The notes under the pieces: generated by a model
Database searches by the model: none
The model's input: the letters and a program-made list of their open reading frames with translations, nothing else
What the model was told of the DNA's origin: nothing
Part shown: piece by piece, positions 7,500-13,034 of the stretch
Layout of the letters: the number at the start of each line of letters is the position of its first letter
Position numbering within the stretch: the stretch's first letter is position 1
Made by a program: the position numbers and the translations under genes
Source of the DNA: DAOQTX01 sp035340715
GTDB taxonomy: Bacteria; Bacteroidota; Bacteroidia; AKYH767-A; OLB10
Direction: 5' to 3'
Assembly (NCBI GenBank): GCA_035340715.1
Contig: DAOQTX010000062.1
Location: 1-13,034, forward strand
Length of the DNA: 13,034 bases

Positions 7500-9743
7500 A
7501 TGAGCCAAAATACCGACACTCAGGTTTCACCAATAGAAACAGCATCCAAACTGGGTTTACTCGAAGAGGAGTACCATAAGATTGTAGAGATATTAGGTAG
7601 AGAACCCAATTTTACCGAATTGAGTATTTATAGTGTAATGTGGAGTGAACATTGCAGTTATAAGAATTCTATCAAGTGGTTAAAAACCTTGCCCAAAGAT
7701 GGTCCTCATATGTTGGCAAAAGCAGGTGAAGAAAATGCAGGACTTGTTGCTATCAGTGATGACCTTGCTTGTGCATTTAAAATAGAATCTCATAATCATC
7801 CATCCGCTATTGAACCTTATCAAGGAGCGGCAACAGGTGTTGGTGGAATTAACAGAGATATTTTTACAATGGGTGCAAGACCAATAGCACAATTGAATAG
7901 CCTGCGCTTTGGTAACTTGAACAATGATCGAATGAAATACCTGTTGAAAGGAGTAGTAAAAGGAATTGGAGATTATGGAAATGCATTCGGTATTCCAACC
8001 GTTGGAGGAGAGGTATATTTTGATGAATGTTACAATGTCAACATATTGGTAAATGCCATGTCGGCTGGTATAGTGGAAAAAGGGAAAACTATTTCCGCAA
8101 TATCGTATGGAGTGGGCAACCCTGTGTTTATAGTAGGGGCTGCTACAGGAAAAGATGGTATTCATGGTGCCACATTCGCAAGTGGAGATTTACATGATGA
8201 TTCTCATGATGATTTACCATCGGTTCAAGTAGGAGATCCATTTACAGAGAAGTTATTATTAGAAGCAACACTTGAATTAATCGACACAGGTGCTGTAGTT
8301 GGTATGCAAGACATGGGTGCAGCGGGTATCATTTGCAGTACTTCTGAAATGAGTGCCAAAGGAAAGCATGGCATGAAAATATTTCTGGATAAAGTTCCAA
8401 CAAGACAATCCGATATGAAAGGATGGGAGATTCTTTTGTCCGAATCGCAAGAACGTATGTTGGTTGTCGGAAAAAAAGGAATGGAAGATCAGATAAGAAC
8501 AATTTTTGATAAATGGGATTTGAACTGCACTCTCATTGGTGAGGTAATTGAAGGAGATGTATTGAAATTCCATCACAATAACGAGCTGATCGCAGAAGTT
8601 CCTGCTGAGTCTTTAGTATTAGGAGGCGGTGCACCTATTTACGAAAGAACCTACAAAGAGCCATCTTATTTTACCCAAATAAAGGAGTTTAACATCGACC
8701 AAATAAAACAGCCTTCTGATTTGGCCAACACAGCACGACAGTTAGTAGCACTCCCAAACATTGCATCGAAGAAATATATATATACACAATACGACAGCAT
8801 GGTGGGTACAAAAAACATGAGTACTAATGCGCCTTCTGATGCTGCCATTGTCAATCTTAAGAATACCAACAAAGCAATTGCATTAACCGTTGATTGCAAT
8901 TCACGTTATGTGTATGCAGATCCTTATGTTGGTTGTGCTATTGCAGTTTCTGAAGCAGCACGAAATATTATCTGTAGTGGAGGAGAGCCCTCCGCAATAA
9001 CCAATTGTCTCAACTTTGGCAATCCCTACAATCCCGAAGTTTATTATCAATTCGTATATGCCATTAAGGGAATGAGCGATGCTTGTACCAAATATAAAAC
9101 ACCGGTCACTGGTGGTAACGTTTCGTTCTATAACCAAAGTAATATCGGTGGAAAAGAAATACCTGTATTCCCAACACCTACAATAGGAATGCTGGGAATA
9201 ATTGAAGATAAATCCAACATTATGACCCTATCCTTTAAGAACAAAGGAGACAGTTTGTTTTTAATTGGTGCATCTCAAAATGATATATCATCCTCTCAGT
9301 ATTTGGTTCACGTCCATAATGTTCAACAAAGCCCGGCTCCATATTTTAATTTAGATGAAGAGTTTGAAACCCTTCAGTTCATTAAAAAAATAATCAGTAA
9401 GAAATTAGTCAGCTCTGCTCACGATATAAGCGAAGGAGGATTATTTGTGGCTTGCTTAGAATCTGCGATGGAAAGTCATTTAGGTTTTAGTATTTCATGT
9501 GATGATGAAATTAGAAAAGATGCCTTTCTTTTTGGCGAAGCACAAGGGCGAGTGTTGGTTTCCGTTAGTCCTGAAAACATGGATGAGTTTATCGAAATGA
9601 TTGTAGATAGTGGAATAGAATTTACCAACTTAGGCAATGTTACGGAGGGTAAAATTGAAGTTGACGATGAGCAGTTTGGTGATATAACTGAATTCAAGTC
9701 ATTATACGATACCAGCATCGACAAAATTTTGGAGTCTCATTAA
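7500..9743 (+). CDS. purL: Phosphoribosylformylglycinamidine synthase subunit PurL
   Basis: This 747-residue protein is the small (bacterial-type) PurL. It makes FGAM from FGAR using ATP and ammonia in the fourth step of de novo purine synthesis, and normally works with the PurQ glutaminase and PurS. Marks, counted from Met1 at 7500: MWSEHCSYKNS (47-57, with the active-site His51), FKIESHNHPSAIEPYQGAA (93-111), TGVGGINRDIFTMGARP (112-128), PTVGGEV (166-172), DMGAAGI (the metal-binding first half) and, in the pseudo-symmetric second half, VTGGNVSFYN and SSAHDISEGGL. The open frame extends back to a GTG at 7437, but the promoter lies inside that extension, so ATG 7500 is the better start. The methyltransferase gene begins 12 nt after the stop. 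No frameshift or loss is visible. Confidence 0.96.
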   Translation: MSQNTDTQVSPIETASKLGLLEEEYHKIVEILGREPNFTELSIYSVMWSEHCSYKNSIKWLKTLPKDGPHMLAKAGEENAGLVAISDDLACAFKIESHNHPSAIEPYQGAATGVGGINRDIFTMGARPIAQLNSLRFGNLNNDRMKYLLKGVVKGIGDYGNAFGIPTVGGEVYFDECYNVNILVNAMSAGIVEKGKTISAISYGVGNPVFIVGAATGKDGIHGATFASGDLHDDSHDDLPSVQVGDPFTEKLLLEATLELIDTGAVVGMQDMGAAGIICSTSEMSAKGKHGMKIFLDKVPTRQSDMKGWEILLSESQERMLVVGKKGMEDQIRTIFDKWDLNCTLIGEVIEGDVLKFHHNNELIAEVPAESLVLGGGAPIYERTYKEPSYFTQIKEFNIDQIKQPSDLANTARQLVALPNIASKKYIYTQYDSMVGTKNMSTNAPSDAAIVNLKNTNKAIALTVDCNSRYVYADPYVGCAIAVSEAARNIICSGGEPSAITNCLNFGNPYNPEVYYQFVYAIKGMSDACTKYKTPVTGGNVSFYNQSNIGGKEIPVFPTPTIGMLGIIEDKSNIMTLSFKNKGDSLFLIGASQNDISSSQYLVHVHNVQQSPAPYFNLDEEFETLQFIKKIISKKLVSSAHDISEGGLFVACLESAMESHLGFSISCDDEIRKDAFLFGEAQGRVLVSVSPENMDEFIEMIVDSGIEFTNLGNVTEGKIEVDDEQFGDITEFKSLYDTSIDKILESH

Positions 9744-9755
9744 TCATAATCTTGG

Positions 9756-10652
9756 ATGATCAGGTATATCTATTCGGCACTCTACAGCTTGCTGAAAAAT
9801 ACACATCATATAAATCCACTCATACCCAAAAAAGCATTTGGTAATAAAATTGAATATGGGTTTATATCATCAGATCATCTTCAAAATTCAAAACTGGACG
9901 ATCAGTTAGATCAAGACTTGATTAAAGCAGGAATTGAAGTGAAGCCTTATGCAATAGATACTATCGCTTTTGAAAATTTTCTATCTCAAAATTTATATCC
10001 AAAAGACTATTATGCAGAAAGATCAGATCAAAGATCTAATTTCAAAGAAAAGGCATTAGAGCATTATGTCACATTACAACTTATTCAGCCCAAAGCCAAT
10101 CATGTCCACATAGATATTGCAGCAGCAACATCACCATTTAGTGATTTGCTAAAGTATGTAATAAAGGATACCACAGTTTATAAACAGGATCTTATTTATA
10201 AACCTGGAGTAAATGGAAATCGAATAGGTGGATATGCACATGAGATACCCTTTGATGACAACTCTGTTGATTCAGTAACACTCCATTGCTCTCTCGAGCA
10301 TTTTGAAAATAGTTCCGACATTGAACTGTTTCGTACGTTAAATAGAATATTAAAACCAGGAGGCTTGTGCATAATCGCTCCATTTTACATTGCCTCCAAA
10401 TATTGTATCCATCTCGATCCGGTATTTAATTTAATTAAACAACATCATCCTGTACTTGATACAAATGCTGAAATTCGATATTGCTTTTGGAAACAATATC
10501 ATTCGCGACACTATGATGTTGCTGCTATTCGAAAAAGAATATTGCAGGGAAATGAAAATTTAAGTTTGCAGGTGCTGAGGATTACAAATTTTAAAGATGC
10601 TTTTGAACAAAGTTATCTCCGTTATATTGGAATACTATCCAAGCAAATATGA
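9756..10652 (+). CDS. SAM-dependent methyltransferase (class I, Methyltransf_11-like)
   Basis: A 298-residue protein with a class I methyltransferase core in its C-terminal two thirds. HVHIDIAAATSPFSDLL (residues 116-132) sits where SAM motif I belongs, but the usual GxGxG is replaced by AAATSP. Next come AHEIPFDDNSVDSVTLHCSLEHF (161-183), a typical motif II/III stretch with the acidic D168 region, and LNRILKPGGLCIIAPFY (195-211), the post-III hairpin. The N-terminal 110 residues have no clear domain. The substrate is unknown; related enzymes often act in polysaccharide, lipid or small-molecule methylation. It starts 12 nt after purL and its TGA overlaps the mtgA ATG as ATGA, so it is probably co-transcribed and translationally coupled with mtgA. 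Confidence 0.8.
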   Translation: MIRYIYSALYSLLKNTHHINPLIPKKAFGNKIEYGFISSDHLQNSKLDDQLDQDLIKAGIEVKPYAIDTIAFENFLSQNLYPKDYYAERSDQRSNFKEKALEHYVTLQLIQPKANHVHIDIAAATSPFSDLLKYVIKDTTVYKQDLIYKPGVNGNRIGGYAHEIPFDDNSVDSVTLHCSLEHFENSSDIELFRTLNRILKPGGLCIIAPFYIASKYCIHLDPVFNLIKQHHPVLDTNAEIRYCFWKQYHSRHYDVAAIRKRILQGNENLSLQVLRITNFKDAFEQSYLRYIGILSKQI

Positions 10653-11338
10653 GTAAATACATTCGAAATTTTATTTCATGGTTGTTTGGAATGCTCATTG
10701 TTTTTCTAATATCTAGTATTGGAATTACTGTTTTATATCGTTTTGTTAATCCGCCTGTTTCGCCATTAATGATTATTCGCATGATTGAACAGAAGTCTGA
10801 TGGCAAGGAAATGAAATTGGTGCATGATTGGCGCTCCATTGATCAAATTAGCTCTTCTATGATTTTAGCTGTAATAACTGCTGAAGATCAAAACTTTGAA
10901 GATCATTATGGTTTCGACTTGAAAGCTATTGAAAAAGCCATGCAGCATAACAAAAGGGGTAAACGTATAAAAGGTGCAAGTACTATCTCACAACAAACTG
11001 CAAAAAATGTCTTTTTATGGCCATCTCGAAGTTGGATTCGGAAAGGGCTTGAGGTGTATTTCACTTTTTTGATAGAAATCTTTTGGAGCAAAGAAAGAAT
11101 AATGGAAGTGTATTTAAACATAATAGAAATGGGACCGGGTATATATGGCATTGAAGCAGCCTCAAATTATTATTTCAAAAAGCCTGCAATCAAACTAAGC
11201 AATCAACAAGCAGCAACAATAGCAGCGATTTTGCCTAACCCAATAAGATGGAGCGCATCCAAACCATCTCCTTACATAATAAAAAAGAGAAATTGGATCG
11301 TACGGCATATGCGATACATTGATCGCCCAAATTTATAA
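10649..11338 (+). CDS. mtgA: Monofunctional peptidoglycan glycosyltransferase MtgA (GT51)
   Basis: A 229-residue GT51 enzyme that polymerises lipid II into glycan strands in the periplasm. One N-terminal transmembrane anchor (about residues 11-31) precedes the catalytic domain. All GT51 motifs are visible: AEDQNFEDHYG (78-88, catalytic Glu79), KGASTISQQTAKN (108-120), RKGLE (131-135, second Glu135), ERIMEVYLNIIEMGPGIYGIEAAS (149-172), and later QQAATIAAILPNP (186-198). No transpeptidase domain follows, so this is the monofunctional type rather than a class A PBP. The length agrees with family members. Its ATG overlaps the methyltransferase stop, suggesting coupling. Its 3' end overlaps the convergent outer-membrane gene by 6 bp, with no terminator between them. 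Confidence 0.95.
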   Translation: MSKYIRNFISWLFGMLIVFLISSIGITVLYRFVNPPVSPLMIIRMIEQKSDGKEMKLVHDWRSIDQISSSMILAVITAEDQNFEDHYGFDLKAIEKAMQHNKRGKRIKGASTISQQTAKNVFLWPSRSWIRKGLEVYFTFLIEIFWSKERIMEVYLNIIEMGPGIYGIEAASNYYFKKPAIKLSNQQAATIAAILPNPIRWSASKPSPYIIKKRNWIVRHMRYIDRPNL

Positions 11339-11860
11339 GCCTGCAGTAAATCCTACTCGAATAACCGGATTGGCATAAGGTGAATAACGATGTTCTATTA
11401 TATCTAACAAAACCATTAAATATAATCCTCCACTTCTTCCAAGCGATTGTTGAATACCTCCTCCTATAAAAAGAGCGTCTACATTTCTTCTTTTTAATTG
11501 GTTAAAATCAAAAACTTCAAGATTAAGTAACTCATATTCGGAATGAGCAAAAATAGATTCAGTGATAGAAAAACGACTAAATACACGACCGCCATATATA
11601 TTAGTAGAGTAGTCAAGATCTTTTACATCGTAATACATATAAGTCAAACCTAAGCCCGATGAAAATCGCTCTGTGAACCGATATCCTACCAAAGGAGATA
11701 ACTCAATAAGAGTATAGTTGCCAAACTGTAAACCTAAATTACCGCCAAAATAGATTCGATCCTTTATAGGAATTTTAGATTTTTCAGAATTTTTTTCTTG
11801 TGCCGGCACTGTGCTAGCAATACAGATCAATGTAAAAGCAATACAAATTCTTCTAAACAT
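11333..11860 (-). CDS. Small exported protein, probable outer-membrane beta-barrel
   Basis: A 175-residue protein not recognised as a named family. It starts with a standard signal peptide (MFRR, hydrophobic core 6-17, likely cut after VPA at residue 20), then a short charged linker (22-34). The rest reads as alternating amphipathic strands separated by turns: RIYFGGNLGLQFGNYTL, ELSPLVGYRFTERFSSGLGL, IYGGRVFSRFSI, SIFAHSEYELLNLEV, ALFIGGGIQQSL, GLYLMVLLDII and PVIRVGFTAGL. This is the look of small Bacteroidota porin-like/OmpW-type barrels of 8 strands. No catalytic motif is seen, and a role in membrane structure or adhesion is only inferred. A -7 element TAACTTTG (11884-11877) stands 16 nt before its ATG. 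Confidence 0.8.
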   Translation of the reverse strand: MFRRICIAFTLICIASTVPAQEKNSEKSKIPIKDRIYFGGNLGLQFGNYTLIELSPLVGYRFTERFSSGLGLTYMYYDVKDLDYSTNIYGGRVFSRFSITESIFAHSEYELLNLEVFDFNQLKRRNVDALFIGGGIQQSLGRSGGLYLMVLLDIIEHRYSPYANPVIRVGFTAGL

Positions 11861-11876
11861 AATAGTAATTTAGCCA

Positions 11877-11884
11877 CAAAGTTA
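11877..11884 (-). promoter_or_regulatory. -7 element candidate for the outer-membrane protein gene
   Basis: Read on the minus strand this is TAACTTTG, a perfect TAnnTTTG match, ending 16 nt before the ATG at 11860. A TTG at the right spacing upstream is not evident. It lies in the 42-bp gap to the divergent SDR gene. Confidence 0.4.
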
Positions 11885-11902
11885 ATCAATTCAATAAGCG
11901 AT

Positions 11903-12592
11903 ATGGTGGTAATGGTAACTGGTGCCGGAAAAGGTATAGGATTTGAAACAGTAATTTCCTTTCTAGAATCTGATTCAAATATAAAAGTTATAGCTCTTTC
12001 AAGAAATGTATCTCAATTAATGGATATTCAACACGATAATCTAATAGTTGTGAAAAGTGATTTAATGAAAATTACTGAATCGGAAATAGAGCAAATATTT
12101 ATAGATAATAATTTAAGCCAACTAGATATATTAATAAATAATGCAGCTCAATTAATAAACAAATCCTTTGACGACTTATCAGTGGATGAATTTAGATACA
12201 TGTTTGAAATCAATTTTTTTTCACAGATTAAATTAATCAAAGTATGTATGCCATTTCTTTTATCAGCTCAAAGTGCCCATGTGCTTAACATCTCAAGCAT
12301 GGGGGCAATGCAGGGGAGTCAAAAATTTCCGGGTCTCTCCGCATACAGTTCTAGTAAAGCAGCACTAACAACTTTAACAGAATGTTTGGCCGAAGAATTC
12401 AAGGACAAAAGTATACGATTCAATTGTCTTGCATTAGGATCTGTTAATACTGAAATGCTAAATCAAGCTTTCCCAAACTATAAAGCGAGCACTTCTCCTC
12501 GTCAGATGGCCGACTTTATAGAACAGTTTTCATCCCAACTGCCAAATATCATCAATGGTAAAATTATACCAGTATCGGTCAGTACCCCATGA
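11903..12592 (+). CDS. Short-chain dehydrogenase/reductase
   Basis: A 229-residue classical SDR, distinct from the one at 2879-3637. Marks counted from Met1 at 11903 are VTGAGKGIG (5-13) for the nucleotide, NNAA (79-82, a variant of NNAG), Asn104, and the catalytic Ser131 or Ser132, Tyr148 and Lys152 (YSSSK). Like many short SDRs it lacks an obvious C-terminal substrate lid, so the substrate stays unknown. It is cytoplasmic. The open frame extends upstream to a TTG at 11798, but that would overlap the divergent outer-membrane gene by 63 bp and place 35 low-complexity residues before the Rossmann strand. ATG 11903, which puts the first beta strand at the N-terminus, is therefore preferred. ATG 11912 is also possible. 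It is followed by the rRNA promoter region. Confidence 0.88.
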   Translation: MVVMVTGAGKGIGFETVISFLESDSNIKVIALSRNVSQLMDIQHDNLIVVKSDLMKITESEIEQIFIDNNLSQLDILINNAAQLINKSFDDLSVDEFRYMFEINFFSQIKLIKVCMPFLLSAQSAHVLNISSMGAMQGSQKFPGLSAYSSSKAALTTLTECLAEEFKDKSIRFNCLALGSVNTEMLNQAFPNYKASTSPRQMADFIEQFSSQLPNIINGKIIPVSVSTP

Positions 12593-12624
12593 AATAAGGC
12601 CTTCAGGATACATCATGATCGATG

Positions 12625-12654
12625 AAAAAAATAATTGAAAAAAAAGATAAAAAA
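12625..12654 (+). promoter_or_regulatory. A-tract element upstream of rRNA promoter P1
   Basis: Three A-tracts (12625-12631, 12638-12645, 12649-12654) have centres 10-14 bp apart and end just before the P1 -33 box. This resembles an UP-like or intrinsically curved element, which is common before rRNA promoters. Its function is inferred. Confidence 0.4.
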
Positions 12655-12656
12655 GA

Positions 12657-12687
12657 TTTGGAAACTCAATTGTTCGCACTACATTTG
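12657..12687 (+). promoter_or_regulatory. rRNA promoter P1 (TTTG-N19-TACATTTG)
   Basis: TTTG at 12657-12660, a 19-nt spacer and TACATTTG at 12680-12687 match the Bacteroidota promoter consensus perfectly. The start would lie near 12694, about 290 nt before the 16S rRNA. The box is followed by GCAACCC, as in P2. Confidence 0.65.
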
Positions 12688-12759
12688 CAACCCCAAATTA
12701 ACGATGCGGGTTTTTTAGTTGAAAAGGCAGAAAAAAAGTTTTAGAAACTAAAAAAAGTG

Positions 12760-12791
12760 TTTGCACAGAGAAATAAATGTATTTACCTTTG
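12760..12791 (+). promoter_or_regulatory. rRNA promoter P2 (TTTG-N20-TACCTTTG)
   Basis: TTTG at 12760-12763, a 20-nt spacer and TACCTTTG at 12784-12791 match the Bacteroidota consensus. Transcription would begin near 12798, about 185 nt before the 16S rRNA. A-tracts at 12731-12737 and 12750-12756 lie upstream. Confidence 0.8.
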
Positions 12792-12838
12792 CAACCCATT
12801 TTAGAAATTCAATTTTAGTTGAAATATACTTGAATTAC

Positions 12839-12850
12839 GTTCTTTGAAGA
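12839..12850 (+). promoter_or_regulatory. boxA-like antitermination element in the rRNA leader
   Basis: GTTCTTTGAAGA resembles the rRNA boxA (TGCTCTTTAACA in E. coli), which binds Nus factors to prevent early termination. Its place, about 40 nt after P2 and 130 nt before the 16S rRNA, is as expected. Confidence 0.5.
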
Positions 12851-12871
12851 TTTGTTAGGAAACAGCAAGCC

Positions 12872-12970
12872 CAAGTACATAACTCGTTATGAACTTGAGT
12901 AATTTGAATCTTGAGACACAATACAATTGCTGAACTATATTTATATAGAATCAGCGCTTCCATCAGGAAG
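12872..12970 (+). other. rRNA leader with three hairpins
   Basis: Three stems are visible. At 12872-12897 two 12-nt arms pair with one A-A mismatch, with CATAAC/GTTATG at the top. At 12935-12948 CTATAT pairs with ATATAG around TT. At 12957-12970 CTTCC pairs with GGAAG around the loop ATCA. They probably guide leader folding and 16S maturation. The partner strand of the RNase III processing stem would be beyond the window. Confidence 0.45.
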
Positions 12971-12982
12971 TCAAACTAATTT

Positions 12983-13034
12983 ACAATGGAGAGTTTGATC
13001 CTGGCTCAGGATTAACGCTAGCGGCAGGCCTAAT
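12983..13034 (+). rRNA. rrs: 16S ribosomal RNA, 5' end only
   Basis: The universal 16S start AGAGTTTGATCCTGGCTCAG is at 12990-13009. Aligned with E. coli, where it begins at base 8, the mature 5' end falls near 12983. It continues with AACGCTAGCGGCAGGCCTAAT, typical of Bacteroidota, and runs off the right edge. The base at 13013 (E. coli position 31) is T where G is usual. Confidence 0.97.

Noticed and set aside
7680..8165. Minus-strand 161-codon open frame inside purL
   Set aside because: It is antisense to well-conserved PurL motifs, Cys/Ser/His-rich without family character, and has no promoter or neighbours: a shadow.
11798..11902. Upstream TTG start for the second SDR adding 35 residues
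   Set aside because: It would overlap the divergent outer-membrane gene and place Ser/Asn-rich residues before the first Rossmann strand, where classical SDRs start.
12611..12624. CATC...GATG small palindrome after the second SDR as a terminator
   Set aside because: The 4-bp stem is weak and is followed by A residues rather than T on the plus strand, so it cannot serve as an intrinsic terminator for that gene.

Overview
This window looks like an ordinary chromosomal segment of a member of the Bacteroidota (Bacteroidetes). Four things point that way. The DNA is AT-rich. Promoter-like sites have the Bacteroidota form TTTG/TTG, a 19-20 nt spacer, then TAnnTTTG. Shine-Dalgarno sequences are poor or absent. 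Secreted proteins include lipoproteins with FFSC-type lipoboxes, and the 16S rRNA begins with the Bacteroidota-like AACGCTAGCGGCAGGCCTAAT pattern. I cannot name a genus from what is here.

Layout. The left edge (1-323, minus) holds the first 107 codons of a lipoprotein that resembles dipeptidyl peptidase III; its C-terminus lies outside the window. Divergent from it is an alpha/beta hydrolase (413-1252, plus). This converges, with stop codons overlapping by 4 bp, on a tightly packed minus-strand set read from 6750 down to 1249: an unrecognised polytopic membrane protein, an NhaC-type Na+/H+ antiporter, a short-chain dehydrogenase and a YtcJ-like amidohydrolase lipoprotein. Genes in this set overlap by 11 and 8 bp or are separated by 1 bp, so one transcript is likely.

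From 6894 the plus strand carries an SRPBCC/START-like protein, purL (de novo purine synthesis), a SAM-dependent methyltransferase and mtgA (peptidoglycan glycosyltransferase). The last three are spaced like an operon. purL has a textbook Bacteroidota promoter (7435-7464) that overlaps a terminator-like hairpin belonging to the gene before it. mtgA converges, with a 6-bp overlap, on a small exported, probably outer-membrane beta-barrel protein (minus). Divergent from that is a second short-chain dehydrogenase (11903-12592, plus).

The right end (12593-12982) has no confident gene. It holds two tandem rRNA-type promoters, A-tracts, a boxA-like element and several leader hairpins, and leads into the 5' end of a 16S rRNA gene (about 12983 to the window end).

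I see no CRISPR array, insertion sequence, tRNA, prophage or defence system, and no clear sign of a new biological system. The most informative non-coding features are the purL terminator/promoter overlap and the tandem rRNA promoters. Functions are read from sequence motifs alone; no database search was possible.
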